Assembly: GCF_037042905.1 (NCBI RefSeq) | Contig: NC_087253.1 | Coordinates: 14,751,501-14,815,500 of the forward strand | Origin: Lytechinus pictus | Lineage: Eukaryota > Echinodermata > Echinoidea > Temnopleuroida > Toxopneustidae | DNA: 64,000 nt | Reading direction: 5' to 3' | Shown: positions 36,101 to 45,939 of the stretch, one piece after another | How the letters are laid out: the number at the start of each line of letters is the position of its first letter | How positions within the stretch are numbered: position 1 is the first letter of the stretch | The notes under the pieces: model-generated | Told to the model about the DNA's origin: nothing | Databases searched by the model: none | Seen by the model: the letters and a program-made list of their open reading frames with translations, nothing else | Program-made: the position numbers and the translations under genes

Positions 36101-39100
36101 TGCGCTTCCAAAGGACTTGGATATTATTACCCCAGCTGTAGCTTGGCAGCCGTAATTACTAAGATTACAGCGCACACGCATTTCAAGGAATAAATTCCTG
36201 CCAGGTACCCATTCACCTCACCTGGGTTGAGTGCAGCACAATGTGGATAAATTTCTTGCCGAAGGAAATTACGCCATGGCTGGGATTCGAACCGACGACC
36301 CTCTGTTTCAAAGTCCGAAGACTAATCCACTGGGCCACAATGCTCCACTAATTTATATAATTTATATCATTAGAAAGTGAAATGTCAGCCCTTTTTCACT
36401 CTCCATTTAACTTCTTGAGGTACAAATGCCTTGTCAAGCTATCAATGCATCTTATTCTAATGCTATCTGGCTATTCCACAAGTACTTCTCGACAACGTAG
36501 CATCAACGGTTTGCACTGCTGATGATGAGTAAGCCAACCTATCCACAGACGTCCTGACAAACCGCGTCATGACCTCATATCCTCTGAAATAGTTCTGAAT
36601 CATGCGCTCAGTTAGTCTTGATCTCAAAGCCCTTGTTTGTTTTATGTTATATTACATACTCGGCCTGGAATGATATCTGAATGGCTCAAAATAAATCAGA
36701 AGTACTAGACAATCACCAGTGGCGTACCTAGGATTTTCCACAGGGGGGGGGGAATTCGTCCGCCAAAAAATTTGACAAGCAAAAAAAAAAAAAAAGAAGG
36801 TATTCAAGACTCGTCAGGGGGGGCAGGGATATGTCCCTTGCATGGGTTGTGACTCGCCAGGGGGGGGCAGTCTGCCCCCCCCCCCCCCCCCCCCGTAGGT
36901 ACGCTAGTGACTATCACTAAGTTTCAGTAGTTGAGGTTTTGCAAAGTATTAACCTCCCTACCCCCTCATTGAGAAATGTCTGTGAAATTCTATAACAAAA
37001 GTTTTGCATATATGATCATAAAAAACAGTTGAACATCTACCTTAGTCAGAATACAAACCAGGGAGCCAATGATTTTTGTTTTAATTTTATGAAATATGAA
37101 CAGAAAATCAATTCTTAAAGATTTGATGATAAAGAGAACCCCCCTAAAAATAATCATAATGATTTTTCATTATCCATGAGAAATCAAACATATTTTTAAA
37201 TTGAAGGAAAATATGAATTATTTAATATCTATTATTTAATCTTAAAAGAAAACAAGTGAGAGTGTGACATCATCAGCTCCCTCATTTGCATATCATCAAG
37301 ATAAATTCTATGGCCCGTATTCTGAAGTCAGGTTTAACTTAGACCAGGGTCTAACTCTGTGCTAAAATTATGGGAAACCAAAAGTGTCAAAATGTTTATT
37401 AGGTTGTAAGCTAGTGAACACTTTTTGCAAGAGTGATCACGAATTTCCTTGTTGACAATAGTAGATTGCGAGACAAATGAATACCCTCTAGCGATTATTT
37501 CAGTCCGCAATAATGAACCTATTTAGTAAGTTGTATGTTTCTTATGTTTACTGTGCTCTTTCCTGATTCATCGATGGTGAAGACAATCATCTATTTATAC
37601 TTCCTAGCCAATTATGAATGATTTGAGAGCCAAATGAGCTGAAATATGATATCTCTACTGTTAGTGATTTATGTAACCATTGGCTATCCATACTGAAACC
37701 ACAACTTTAAACCTGAGTTTGAGTTTTAAACCCGACTTCAGAATACGGGCCTATGGGGTTAGCCTATTGAAGACATGCTGATTATAATATTGCACAATGC
37801 CTACTTAAACAGCTTTGTTGAATAGAGCTCTTTCTTTCAGTTCATGCAAATGAAATCTTGTATCATCTCACTCGTGCCTATTTGTTATTTGTAAAACATA
37901 CATTCTAGATACATCATCTCTTTATCATCTTCAATGCATCCTTTGCTCTCAGAAAGAAGAGCAAGTTGAACAAAAACTTAAACATTTTTGTAATAGACGG
38001 GTCAATATACGACCAAAAATAGCCTTACCCGGAACAAATTGCAACAAATGATTTTTCAACGGTATTTTGTACTATTTGACCTCAGGAATAACATACTAAA
38101 AATCTACCAAAATCCGCATCCGGGAAAGGGGTTATTTTCAAGATGGCGTCCAAGATGGCCGCCATTCACTGAAAATGGATACAACTGACGCATCATCCAC
38201 CCTAGAATCCTATTTCGGTCCATATTCCATGGTCTGGGGTACAAAAATTGATTTAGGCTAGAAAGAATTATAAGCCCTCCAATGTACCAGGCAAATCCAA
38301 GATGGCGCCCAAAATGGCTGCCGTGGGCTAAAAATCCACAATTCATCTAAATTTGTTTTTTATTCAATGGTTTTAAGGGTGAAATAGTACATTGAAACAA
38401 GTTACAAGGACAGCCAGTGGTCTGGTGTGTCCAAAAATCCAAGATGGCTTCCAAAAATGGAGTTTAAAATGGCTGTTGCTACTTAAAAAACCGACATAGT
38501 TTGCTCAATGTCCAGAAATATGATTTTTTTTTCTATACCATGGTTAAATGGGTCAAATAATACATTGGGACAAGTTACAAGAAAAAGTCAGTTGGCTGGT
38601 ATGTGCAAAAATCCTCGATGGATTCTAAAAATTGATTCTGAAATGGCTGCTTATACTTAAAGCGGACATAGCTCATTTCATTTTGGACTGGGAAATGTGC
38701 TTTTGATGTCTAAACCACTGGTTTCAAGGGTCGATTAATATATTAATATAAGTTACAAGGACAGTCAATGGTCTGGTATGTCCAAGAATCGAAGATGGTG
38801 TCCAAAAATTGGTCTTTAAAATATGCTGCTGATACTTAAAGCGGACAAAGTTCATTTCATATCGGCCTGGAAAGGTGATTTTGGTGTCTTAACCACTAGT
38901 TTCAAGGATCAATTAATACATTAGGGCAAGTTACAAGGACAGTCAGTGGCCTGGTCGGTCATAAAACCTAAGTTGGCTTCCAAAAATTGATTCTAAATTG
39001 ACTGCTGCTACTTAAAACGGACATAGCTTATTTCATATCGACATGGGAGATGCGATTTTGGTGTCTAAACCACTGGTTTAAGGGCCAATATAATACATTA

Positions 39101-42100
39101 GGACAGGTTTTAAGTGGTCTGGTATGAACAAAAATCCAATATTTTCATTTCATTTTCATTTATTTATTCCAAATTCTCATTAAAAAACATACAACATACT
39201 TTCTGATCAATAGTGGCTTCCAAAACTTGATTCTAAAATGGCTGTTGATACTTAAAAGTGGCATAGCTCGTTTTTAAATCTGCCTGTGAGATTAGGACAA
39301 GACAATGGCAGTCAGTTGCTTAGTATGTCCAAAATTACAAGATGGCTTCCAAAAATGGAGTAAAAAAATGTCTGATGTTACTTACATAAGGACATAGTTT
39401 GTTTATTTTCTGTCTGGGGAATATGAGTTTGGTGTTAAAAGCATGGTTTAAAAGGGTCAAGTAACACACTAGGGTAAGTTACAAGACCAGTCAGTTGTCT
39501 GTATGTTAAAAAATCCAAGATTACTTCAAAAAATGGGGTGTAAATTGACTGTTGCTGTTTAAAAGTATGCATAGTTTATTATAAATACACCTTGGAGGTA
39601 TGATTTTGCTGTCTATACTAGAGTTTACAGGGTCAAGCAATACATTGGGTTAAGTTGAAAGGACAGTCAGGTGTCAGGTATGTCCAAAAATCAAAGATGG
39701 CTTTAAAAATGGGGGTCTTAATGACTGCTGTTACTTAAAAGTGGATGTAGAACATTATAAATACACCTTGGGGATATTATTTTGGTGTCTACACTAGGGT
39801 TTCAAGGGCCAAACAATACTTTGGGACTGGTAACCATGATATGCAGCAATCCATTTCGCCTTAAAATCCAAGTTGGCTTAAAAATGGGTTCTAAAGTGAC
39901 TACTGTTACATAAAATATCTACCTGTTAGAAATAATCTTGGTGCCTACACTTAAATGAATGGGGACAAGTTATTATATTGATGAGTTGGTAACAGCACCC
40001 ATTTTGATGAAATTTTAGAATCCATCATGGATTCTTTGACAAAATGGGGTACTAACCATCCTTGTTACTTGTCCGAATGTATTATTTGACCCTACAAACC
40101 ACAATTTGGATACCAACATTATTTCTTGCAGATGAATATTGTAGAACTCTGACCACTATTGAATGATATGAGTCGTTTTAGATTCCTTTTTGTAAAACCC
40201 TCTTGTGTTTTAGGCAAACCGGACAACTGCATATCAATGTAACCAGTCCAAACGTATTGTTTTAATCATGAAACCATAGTGTGGACACCGAAATCATCTC
40301 CTAAATGGATTTTAAATGAACTATGTCCATTTTTGAAATGTAACAGCAGTCATTTTAGACTCCGATTTTTGGAAGCTTTCTTAGATTTTCGACATACTGG
40401 ACCACTGACTGTCCTTGTAACTTATTTTCTGCCTTTTGAAACCATGATATAGGCAACAAAATCATATGCCCTTGACGAATAAAACATAACTATGTCCATT
40501 TTTAAATACCATCGCGGCTAATTGATACTATTTTTAAGCCAACGTGGACTTTTGGACATACTTGACCACCAAACGTCCTTGTAACCTATACCAATTTATT
40601 ATTTGACCCATTTAACCATGGTATAGGCACAAAAAAATCATATTCCCGGATATTGAACAAACTATGTTGGGTTTTTTTTTAAAGTAGCAACAGCATTTTT
40701 TACTCCATTTTTGAAAGCCATCTTGGATTTTTAACATACCGGACCACTGACTGTCCTTGTAACTTGTCCCAATGTTATTTGACCATTGAAACCATGGTCT
40801 AGACACCAAAATCATATCTCTCAGGTTGATGTGATATGAGCTATGTCGATTTTAAGGATTAACAGCCATTTTAAACTCAATTTTTGGAAGCCATCTTGTA
40901 TTTTTCGACACACCAGACCACTGGCTGTCCTTGTAACTTGTCCCTACGAACCACTTCATCATTAAAACAATCGAATGGAAACCAAATTAAAGCCACTTAA
41001 GTAAGTAATAGATGAATTGGGGATTTTTTAAGACTACGGCAGCCATTTTGGGCGCCATTTTGGATTTTCCTGGTACCCTGGAGTGCTAATATTCACTCTA
41101 ACTTGTATAAATAAATTATTTTACCCATTGGATCATGTAATATGAATCCAAATAGGAGTCCAGGGTGGATAATGAGTGAGTTATATCCATTTTTAGCGAA
41201 TGACGGCCATCTTGGACGCCATCTTGAAAATAACCACTTTCCCGGATGCGGATTTTGGTAGATTTTTAGTATGTGATTCCTGAGGTCGAATAGTACAAAA
41301 TAACGTTGAAAAATCATTTGTTGCAATTTGTTCCGGGTCAAACCATATATTGACCCGTCTATAACAGACCAACGGACTAACAGACATGACCTCACATCAT
41401 AGCACAGCTACTATGGCCCGTATTCTGAAGTCAGGTTTAACTTAGACTCAGGTTTAAAGTTGTGGTTTAAGTATGGGAAGCCAAAAGTATCAAATTTATT
41501 TATTAAGTTGTACGTTTCTTATGTTTACTGTGCTCTTTCCTGATTCATCGATGGTGAAGACAATAATCTATATATCTTCCTAGACAATTATGAATGATTT
41601 GAGAGCCAAATGAGCTGAAATATGATATCTCTAACCGTTAGTGATTTATGTAACAATTGGCTGTCCATACTTAAACCACAACTTTAAACCTGAGTTTAAG
41701 TTGAACCCGACTTCAGAATACGGGCGTATAATTCTATATACTCTACTGTGCAGAATACTCGGTTTCAAATTATTACCCAAGCTGTGGCTAAGCCACCATA
41801 TAGGTGCTAAAGCATTCAAGGAATAAATCCTACCGGGTACCCATTCACCTCACCTGGGGGCCGTTTCATAAAGCTGTTCGTAAGTTAAGAGCGACTTTAA
41901 GAACGACTGGTGAACCTTTCTTACCAGTTGAACCATCACCAATAAACATTTTGGTGTATACCATTCACCACAAGAAAGGATCACCAGTCGTTCTTAAAGT
42001 CACTCTTAACTTACGAACAGCTTTATCAAAACACCAAACTGGGTCGAGAGCAGCACCATGTGGGTAAATTTCTTGCTGAAGGAAAATATGCCATGGCTGG

Positions 42101-43762
42101 GAATCGAACCTACGTCCCTCAGATTGAAAGACGATAGTCGTAACCAATAGACCATGACGCCCCATCACCCTTCTGGAAACACATATTACCCAGGAATCAT
42201 ATGTACCAAGTGTCGACGATTGATGCAGAAATAAAGAATCGAGAGCAAGTTGAAAAAAAACTATATTAATCATCTTCCATGCATCCTTTTTACATAACAT
42301 TCCAATTTCTCCACTCCCTGGTGAGGATACAGATATTCACCATCTGTAAAAGGCACTTGTGTTCTAGATGTAGTCCAATGCACTCAAGTAGTGACAATTA
42401 TGATCATGAATCCACCTCGGACAATGGCCTTTAAATAAGTGCCCCACAGATATGCCACTTTCTTCACTCCCTGGGGAGCATTTCACACTCACCATCTTCA
42501 AGAGTCACTTTTTTTTCTCCAGACAAGCCCCTCAACACCCCAGCAGATACACTATGAGTACCAAGCTACCCACATCTGACATTGGCCTTGGACCACAAAC
42601 ATGCACTTTCTTCATTCCTGGGGAGTATAGAGATAATCGCCATCTTCAAGAAGCACTTGAAGACACTTCCAACACATCCACTGACATTTATCAGTATCAT
42701 GATTCCACCTCAGACAATAGCCTTAAAATAATTGCTAAACAAGTGTTCATGGCCTTCTTCACTCCTTGGGGAGCTACACTCGCCATTTTCAAGAGGCACT
42801 ATTTGCTTAATATGCTCCAACAAATTCCTATCATATAAAGCTTAACACGTCTAAAGCACTTGACAGATCCGTCATTACCCCCATTCATATCATTCACATT
42901 TAATGTACACACACATATTTTTGCCCACTCCCTGGGGAATATATTTACACTTAACATCTTCAAGAGGCACTTAATTGTTCTCAAGACGAGCTCTGACGCT
43001 TCCCAGGAGAAACACTGAGGATCATGATACCATCTCGGACAATGGCCTTGCCCCACAAACATGCACCTTCTTCACTCCCTGGGGAGCATTCTACACTCAC
43101 CATTTTCAAAAGGCACTTGTTCTCCAAACGAGCTCCGACACATCCCAGGAGAGATACTATGAGGATCATGATTCCACCAAGGACAATGGCCTTGCCCGCC
43201 ATCTTGAATAGGTCGTTGCCGAGGAGAAGCGCGACCTGCTCATTGATGGGGTCTAGCTGCACCCATACTCCGATCGCTACCATCGCGACACCTGTGAACT
43301 ATGAAAAAGATAAACATTTAATTTGTTTAGGCGATTGCACATCACTTAAATGATCAAGAATTAAGAAATGCATAAATCTAATTATATACGTCAGAATAGC
43401 AATTTGACAGTCGGTATTTGTACAATGCATGTTCGATTTGATAAGATATTGAAAATGGCAAATTATCTGGTATTAATTCTGTTACCCCGGTTAAATATGA
43501 CAATTTCATGTTTGTAAAATGAAAGTGTTCAAATGATAGATCAAACATGATTTCTCAGTAAAAGATAAAGGGGAAATGGGGCACAACACTTCACATGTTG
43601 GTAAAGGCCTTGCCCTTGTGGAACTACCCTTTTACATGTATACTAAAAAAAAGTCATACTCACCACAAAAAAGACATTCAGACAGTAGAGAACGACCCGA
43701 TAGCACTGTCCATTCTCTGATAACGGTGGTTTTGGAGTCGGAGGATCTTCTTCGATCTCCAT
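27069..43762 (-). CDS. Tetraspanin, complete 7-exon CDS, 268 residues
   Basis: Coding exons from the 5' end: 43664-43762, 43101-43298, 33990-34064, 32663-32761, 31537-31731, 30022-30105, 27069-27125, all phase 0 and with GT-AG borders. The product has four hydrophobic segments: TM1 spans the exon 1/2 join, TM2 ends LLGCVGARLENKCLL (the tetraspanin GC-GA-E-C signature), TM3 is the YFYFLLLVFVVEFSGG exon, and TM4 spans the last two exons. The large extracellular loop carries RCCG, VPLSCC, IIC and GC: six cysteines, the pattern of CD151-like tetraspanins. NLT is a potential glycosylation site. Tetraspanins organise membrane microdomains and bind integrins and other partners. The ATG (43760-43762) has G at -3 and +4. 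Short C-terminal tail YREVPRSR. The exact orthologue is not assigned. Confidence 0.93.
27334..27618 (+). pseudogene. LINE 3' end: reverse-transcriptase ORF C-terminus
   Basis: Open frame reads CGERAFAHAGPTLWNSLPQS, then FKGNLKTHLYKS before TAG at about 27496. This GERAF..AGP.LWNSLP...FK..LKTHL ending is typical of CR1/L2-like non-LTR retrotransposon ORF2. The tail 'gaaagtgcgctttacaaatc' followed by ATT repeats is the usual 3' terminus. 5' truncated; inserted in the last tetraspanin intron, antisense to it. Confidence 0.75.
27628..27898. mobile_element. MITE family I, copy 2
   Basis: GGCCCCATTGTACAAAGAG left, CTCTTTGTACAACAGGCC right, with 'gattgatccaatcaatcg' and 'gattgatcggatcaatcg'. Confidence 0.8.
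27973..28112. mobile_element. Small inverted-repeat element 'CAGGGATGTA'
   Basis: CAGGGATGTACATGTAGTCAAGG left; CCTTGACTACATCCCTGG right; about 140 bp. Confidence 0.6.
28145..29230. repeat. 'actggtccagt' repeat hosting the piggyBac-like element
   Basis: Short motifs 'actggaccagt' and 'ctggtccagt' recur on both sides of 28237-28983, implying one element interrupted by the later insertion. Confidence 0.45.
28237..28983. mobile_element. piggyBac-like non-autonomous element, 747 bp
   Basis: Bordered by TTAA on both sides (28233-28236, 28984-28987). Termini CCCTTTAGCACCT and AGGTGCTAGAGGG match at 12 of 13 positions as inverted repeats. It interrupts another repeat ('tactggtccagttat' | 'gctggacaatcat'). 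No transposase. A short + frame from 28502 (MAASMSRKTTYF) is discussed under findings. Confidence 0.8.
29267..29536. mobile_element. MITE family I, copy 3
   Basis: CTGGGCCCCGTCTTACAAAG left and CTTGTAAGACAGGGCCCTGG right. Confidence 0.8.
29800..30000. repeat. Partial reverse copy of the 1003-1372 repeat
   Basis: 'ttcccagcttttcaagaaaa', 'gttgcagtgaatt' and 'gatatgcaacaaaatataac' correspond in reverse to the first copy. Confidence 0.55.
30022..30105 (-). CDS. Tetraspanin exon 6 (GC motif, start of TM4)
   Basis: 28 codons, TTACAG acceptor, GTGAGT donor; GCLTATENRVTEYGG then VVGGVAICISVLH. Confidence 0.9.
30279..30566 (+). mobile_element. Full-length tRNA-derived SINE, + orientation
   Basis: A box TGGTCTAATGG and B box GGTTCGATTCC with tRNA-like spacing, body 'cactcagcccaggtgaggtt', 'gggtacctggtaagaattta', 'gctaaagccagggtaat' and a short 3' tail ending near 'attcttattatc'. 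Located in the intron between exons 5 and 6, antisense to the tetraspanin gene. Confidence 0.78.
30660..30988. mobile_element. Element N, copy 1
   Basis: GGCCCGTATTCTGAAGTCAGG left; right 'ctcgacttcacaatatgggcc'. Interior 'aacctatttagtaagttgta', 'ttcatcgatggtgaagacaa'. Other copies at 32835-33125, 37312-37750, 41413-41728. Confidence 0.75.
31055..31515. mobile_element. Inverted-repeat element ending next to tetraspanin exon 5
   Basis: GGGCCTTTTCACAACACG left and CGTGTGAAAGGGC right; rich in GAATTC motifs. Ends about 20 bp from the exon 5 donor. Confidence 0.6.
31537..31731 (-). CDS. Tetraspanin exon 5 (CCG motif, variable loop)
   Basis: 65 codons, CATAG acceptor, GTGAGG donor; FRCCGITGD at the start, VPLSCC and IIC later, then NLYRLYLHDV. 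An inverted-repeat element ends only about 20 bp beyond the donor. Confidence 0.92.
32003..32160 (-). mobile_element. SINE 3' part, - orientation
   Basis: AAT tail, 'acagttcttgtatagcgca', 'ctatgcgcttccaaagga', 'accccagctgtagcttggca'. Closest to the full copy at 36037-36352. Confidence 0.7.
32663..32761 (-). CDS. Tetraspanin exon 4 (start of large extracellular loop)
   Basis: 33 codons, TTTCAG acceptor, GTGAGT donor; AETEQNLTWSLRDNYG then EAYDFIQKR. Helix A/B region with one NLT site. Confidence 0.9.
32835..33125. mobile_element. Element N, decayed copy
   Basis: 'ttctgaagcccatgcagttt', 'ggccatggtctaac', 'aattatgaatta.tcaagtg' follow the order of copy 1. Confidence 0.6.
33137..33302. mobile_element. 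MITE family E, second copy
   Basis: 'ggggagcatttcttgat' left, 'taatgaaacattctcct' right, inner 'ctgacaaaatcctgttttat' and 'gacaacttgtcgg'. Confidence 0.58.
33535..33827. mobile_element. Two adjacent MITE family B copies
   Basis: 33535-33655 is bounded by 'cataacataaagctaag' and 'gctaagctttatgttac'. 33664-33827 is bounded by CCGTAACACAAAGGTTAGCG and CGCTAACCTCTGTGTTACGG. Confidence 0.68.
33990..34064 (-). CDS. Tetraspanin exon 3 (TM3)
   Basis: 25 codons, CTTGCAG acceptor, GTGAGT donor; YFYFLLLVFVVEF then SGGILGLAFLAS, the expected TM3 with its conserved glutamate. About 9 kb from exon 2, an intron holding a 3.4 kb foldback element. Confidence 0.92.
34552..34668. mobile_element. MITE family B
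   Basis: 'ctccataacacaaagatt' left and 'aagtttcgtgtgatggga' right. Confidence 0.55.
34726..35094. mobile_element. Element P, long inverted repeat
   Basis: Left arm 'taatcgctagagggtattca' through 'ttcactagcttac' is repeated in reverse complement from about 34958 to 35094; the right-arm start also has a local duplication of 'aagctagtgaacactttttg'. The central part reads GTATGGTCCTGGGG-type inverted repeats. Confidence 0.78.
36037..36352 (-). mobile_element. Full-length tRNA-derived SINE, - orientation
   Basis: On the - strand: TGGCCCAGTGG (A box), GGTTCGAATCC (B box), body with 'cactcaacccaggtgaggtg', ending 'gcgctatacaagaactg'-type sequence and an ATT tail. The best reference copy of this SINE in the window. 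Confidence 0.8.
36716..36912. mobile_element. Palindromic element with poly-G/poly-C arms
   Basis: AGTGGCGTACCTAGG left, GTAGGTACGCTAGTG right, long G and C runs inside. About 195 bp. Confidence 0.65.
37312..37750. mobile_element. Element N carrying a nested fragment of element P
   Basis: GGCCCGTATTCTGAAGTCAGG left, CCCGACTTCAGAATACGGGCC right. 37402-37515 ('gtaagctagtgaacactttt' to 'ttatttcagtccgc') is absent from the other N copies and matches one arm of element P. Confidence 0.78.
37995..41365. mobile_element. 3.4 kb foldback element of opposed tandem repeats
   Basis: Outer arms pair: AGACGGGTCAATATACGACC left against 'tatattgacccgtct' right, continuing through 'aatccgcatccgggaaaggg' / 'ctttcccggatgcggatttt' and 'aagatggcgtccaagatggc' / 'gccatcttggacgccatctt'. 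Inside, units of about 180 bp ('gacaagttacaaggacagtc', 'caagatggcttccaaaaatg') run one way up to about 39.9 kb and in reverse complement from about 40.3 kb. No transposase frame. Foldback (FB/TU-like) organisation. Confidence 0.82.
41413..41728. mobile_element. Element N, uninterrupted copy
   Basis: GGCCCGTATTCTGAAGTCAGG left, CCCGACTTCAGAATACGGGC right. A useful reference for the empty site of the 37402-37515 insertion. Confidence 0.8.
41770..42162 (-). mobile_element. SINE, - orientation, interrupted by MITE family A
   Basis: 41770-41861 ('gggtacccattcacctcacc') and 42034-42162 ('gggtcgagagcagcacc', 'gctgggaatcgaacct', A box in reverse near 42150) are the two halves of one SINE. Confidence 0.75.
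41862..42033. mobile_element. MITE family A, nested in a SINE
   Basis: 'ccgtttcataaagctgttcg' left, 'cgaacagctttat' right, long arms 'gttaagagcgactttaagaa'. CTGGG on both sides is a possible target duplication. Confidence 0.78.
42300..43100 (-). pseudogene. Tandem array of decayed partial copies of tetraspanin exon 2
   Basis: 'cactccctgg.gag' recurs near 42310, 42464, 42611, 42757, 42928 and 43070 (about 150 bp period). Each is followed by sequence resembling exon 2's 3' half ('ttcaagaggcactt', 'gatcatgattccacc', 'acaatggcctt'). Copies carry frameshifts; their donor positions are variously GTGAG, GCGAG or lost. The last repeat leads into the genuine exon. Confidence 0.78.
43101..43298 (-). 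CDS. Tetraspanin exon 2 (TM1 end, small loop, TM2)
   Basis: 66 codons, CATAG acceptor, GTGAGT donor. VAMVAIGVWVQLD closes TM1; IVLGGIMILIVSLLGCVGAR is TM2; ENKCLLKM follows. Decayed copies of its 3' half lie directly beside it at 42300-43100. Confidence 0.94.
43664..43762 (-). CDS. Tetraspanin exon 1 (start, N-terminus, TM1 start)
   Basis: 33 codons beginning MEIEEDPPTPKPPLSENG and running into the hydrophobic YRVVLYCLNVFFV. GTGAGT donor. Acidic proline-rich cytoplasmic N-terminus, longer than usual for the family. Confidence 0.88.
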
Positions 43763-45939
43763 CACGAGTCTCTCCTTTGGAGCTATGGTGGCGGTTGTTC
43801 CTTCCTTCTGTCAATCAATAAGTTTCTCGTTCACTTTATCACAGGACCAGCCCAGAGGCTCTCTGAAATCCTTCACTGACTTGTCTCTTTTCTTTTCTAC
43901 TATCTGTCAATCCGTGAGTCACTTGTTCCCTCTTTCAAAAGTCCAAAGTCAGAAATTCCCTGAAATCCCTTGTCTTGTCTTCTTTTAGTTGGTTCTTCCT
44001 TTCCTATCAGTCAATCTGTGAGTCAGGCGTTCCCTCTATCACCAGACAAGTGGCAGAAACTATCTTACAATGTATATCCTTTCTCGACCTGATGTTTAAT
44101 TAAACTATATATCCTTTCAATCACAAGAAAATTCACATTGATGTTCTTCCTTCCTCCTTCCTTCTGTGGGGTTTAATTATTCCTCATCAAATGATATCAG
44201 TATTATTTTATTACTGTTGTATCTCCTTTCTATATCTGATGTGGGTTACTTTGTCAATTGTTCCCTCAATCACAACAAATCCAAATTACAATGCATTCCC
44301 TGATCCTTCCTTCAAACAATCTTTCTTTGATCGTTCCTTCAATCACAACTTCTCCTTTATCTTTTAATCAATCGATTTTATAAATAATAAGAAATTCATT
44401 TATTAAGATTAGATAGTTGTTTCCTTTTAATTGACAGAAGATCTGTGTTCATCTAGTAATTTCCACTTTTTCTTTACTTTAATCAGTTAGTTGTTCTGTC
44501 TATCAAAACATCAGATCTCATAACTTGAATTCAATTTTTCTGTCTGTCTGTCGTTCTCCTGATCGGACGCAATAAACTAAATGTTGTTATACTCCTTTAT
44601 TTCGTTCCACAGTGGGCACTGGATGGTAATTTCCTGTATAAATAGTCAAAATTTATGAAAAAACACATTATGAATTATGGACTAACAAGAATATAATTTG
44701 GAAACACAATTTCAAAAATGCTTGTACCTCAATATTTTGGAATGTACACAATGCCAATGCCTTAATTAGTATAATATTCAAACTCAACATGCTACATATT
44801 CTACATTTAAATATTTCAAAGAAGGGAAAGGAAGTTTTTGGTCAATATAATTCCTATTGTGAGTGGTTTATTACATGTATATATATACAAGTTAAATTGT
44901 CATACAGAAATGTCAAATTATGATGAAATACTAAAATCTGAGCATTAAAGAGACACATAAACATTCAAATATAAATTACAGAAAAGTATTAGAATAAAAC
45001 TTGAAAGCAAAATACTTTTAAACATTGCATGATTTGACATTTAAAAGATATTTGACATTCCTTTTTTTAAAGATTACATTTATACTTATTTCATTCAGTG
45101 TTCTTTAGAAGGAAAACTTACATGTATCAATACATGTATCTTCCAAATTAAGGGCCCCATGTGTATTCAAATTACAATACAAAAAGACACCCAACAAAGC
45201 ATGAGATGTATGTATTGAAAATAGCAACATTTGTTCAGATAAAATATGGAAGATTTTAATCTAATTATCAAATGTCATATCTCTATTTCTATACAAGCCA
45301 CATGTACTTGCGTAGGGCAGGTAAAGACCTGCATAGTATTTGAAATCTAATTAAGCAAGTCCTGCAAGCACATTCACCTGTATACAAACACAGGTAAAAT
45401 AATTTACAAAGGGGTACTAAAACAAAATGTTATCAACTCACCCTCTACTTCTGCTGTTCACTATAAACCACCATAAAACTCTATTCTTCCTGGATAACTC
45501 AGCAACAAAATATCACATTATCAAATCCAAATAAATCCACAACAGAATAGCCCTTCCGGACCTTAAAGTTCAGCACCAATCAGGACATTTGATGGGCAGA
45601 AACTTCAAGTTTATTACTTTACAGTCATTTGGGTGTAGCATAGCTCAAGTTCAATTCATGCAACTACATCTAGGTGTATACATAACTTGTATACTATTGT
45701 ACAGTGTCGGTATGTACAACGTATGACGCATCTATCAGCGAGTTTACATACAGAGTTTTCCCTCGTAACCCCCTTCCTCGTTCCTACGCACTAGCTAGAC
45801 TTATTTTTTTCTTGGGTTATAAGCTACTTCCTCTCAAGTAGGAAGTGTGTATGAAAGGCACAAAAGCCCCCCTCCTTCTCTTTAAAGCTAAATTACAGTA
45901 GTTGCAGTAAAACACTTATTTCGTGAGAAAGTCTGTAAA
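43763..45939 (-). other. 5' flank and probable 5' UTR of the tetraspanin gene
   Basis: No further exon or recognisable promoter motif that I can support. A set of T/C-rich near-repeats ('tccctgaaatcc', 'tcaatctgtgagtca') occupies about 43.8-44.6 kb. Otherwise AT-rich intergenic DNA. Confidence 0.4.

Noticed and set aside
41193-41395. Two minus-strand open frames of 64-100 codons
   Set aside because: They lie in the right arm of the foldback element, and the equivalent left arm does not preserve the frame.
42799-43353. Minus and plus frames around the tetraspanin exon 2 array as extra coding exons
   Set aside because: The copies contain frameshifts and stops relative to exon 2, and most lost their donor. 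Kept only as decayed duplicates.
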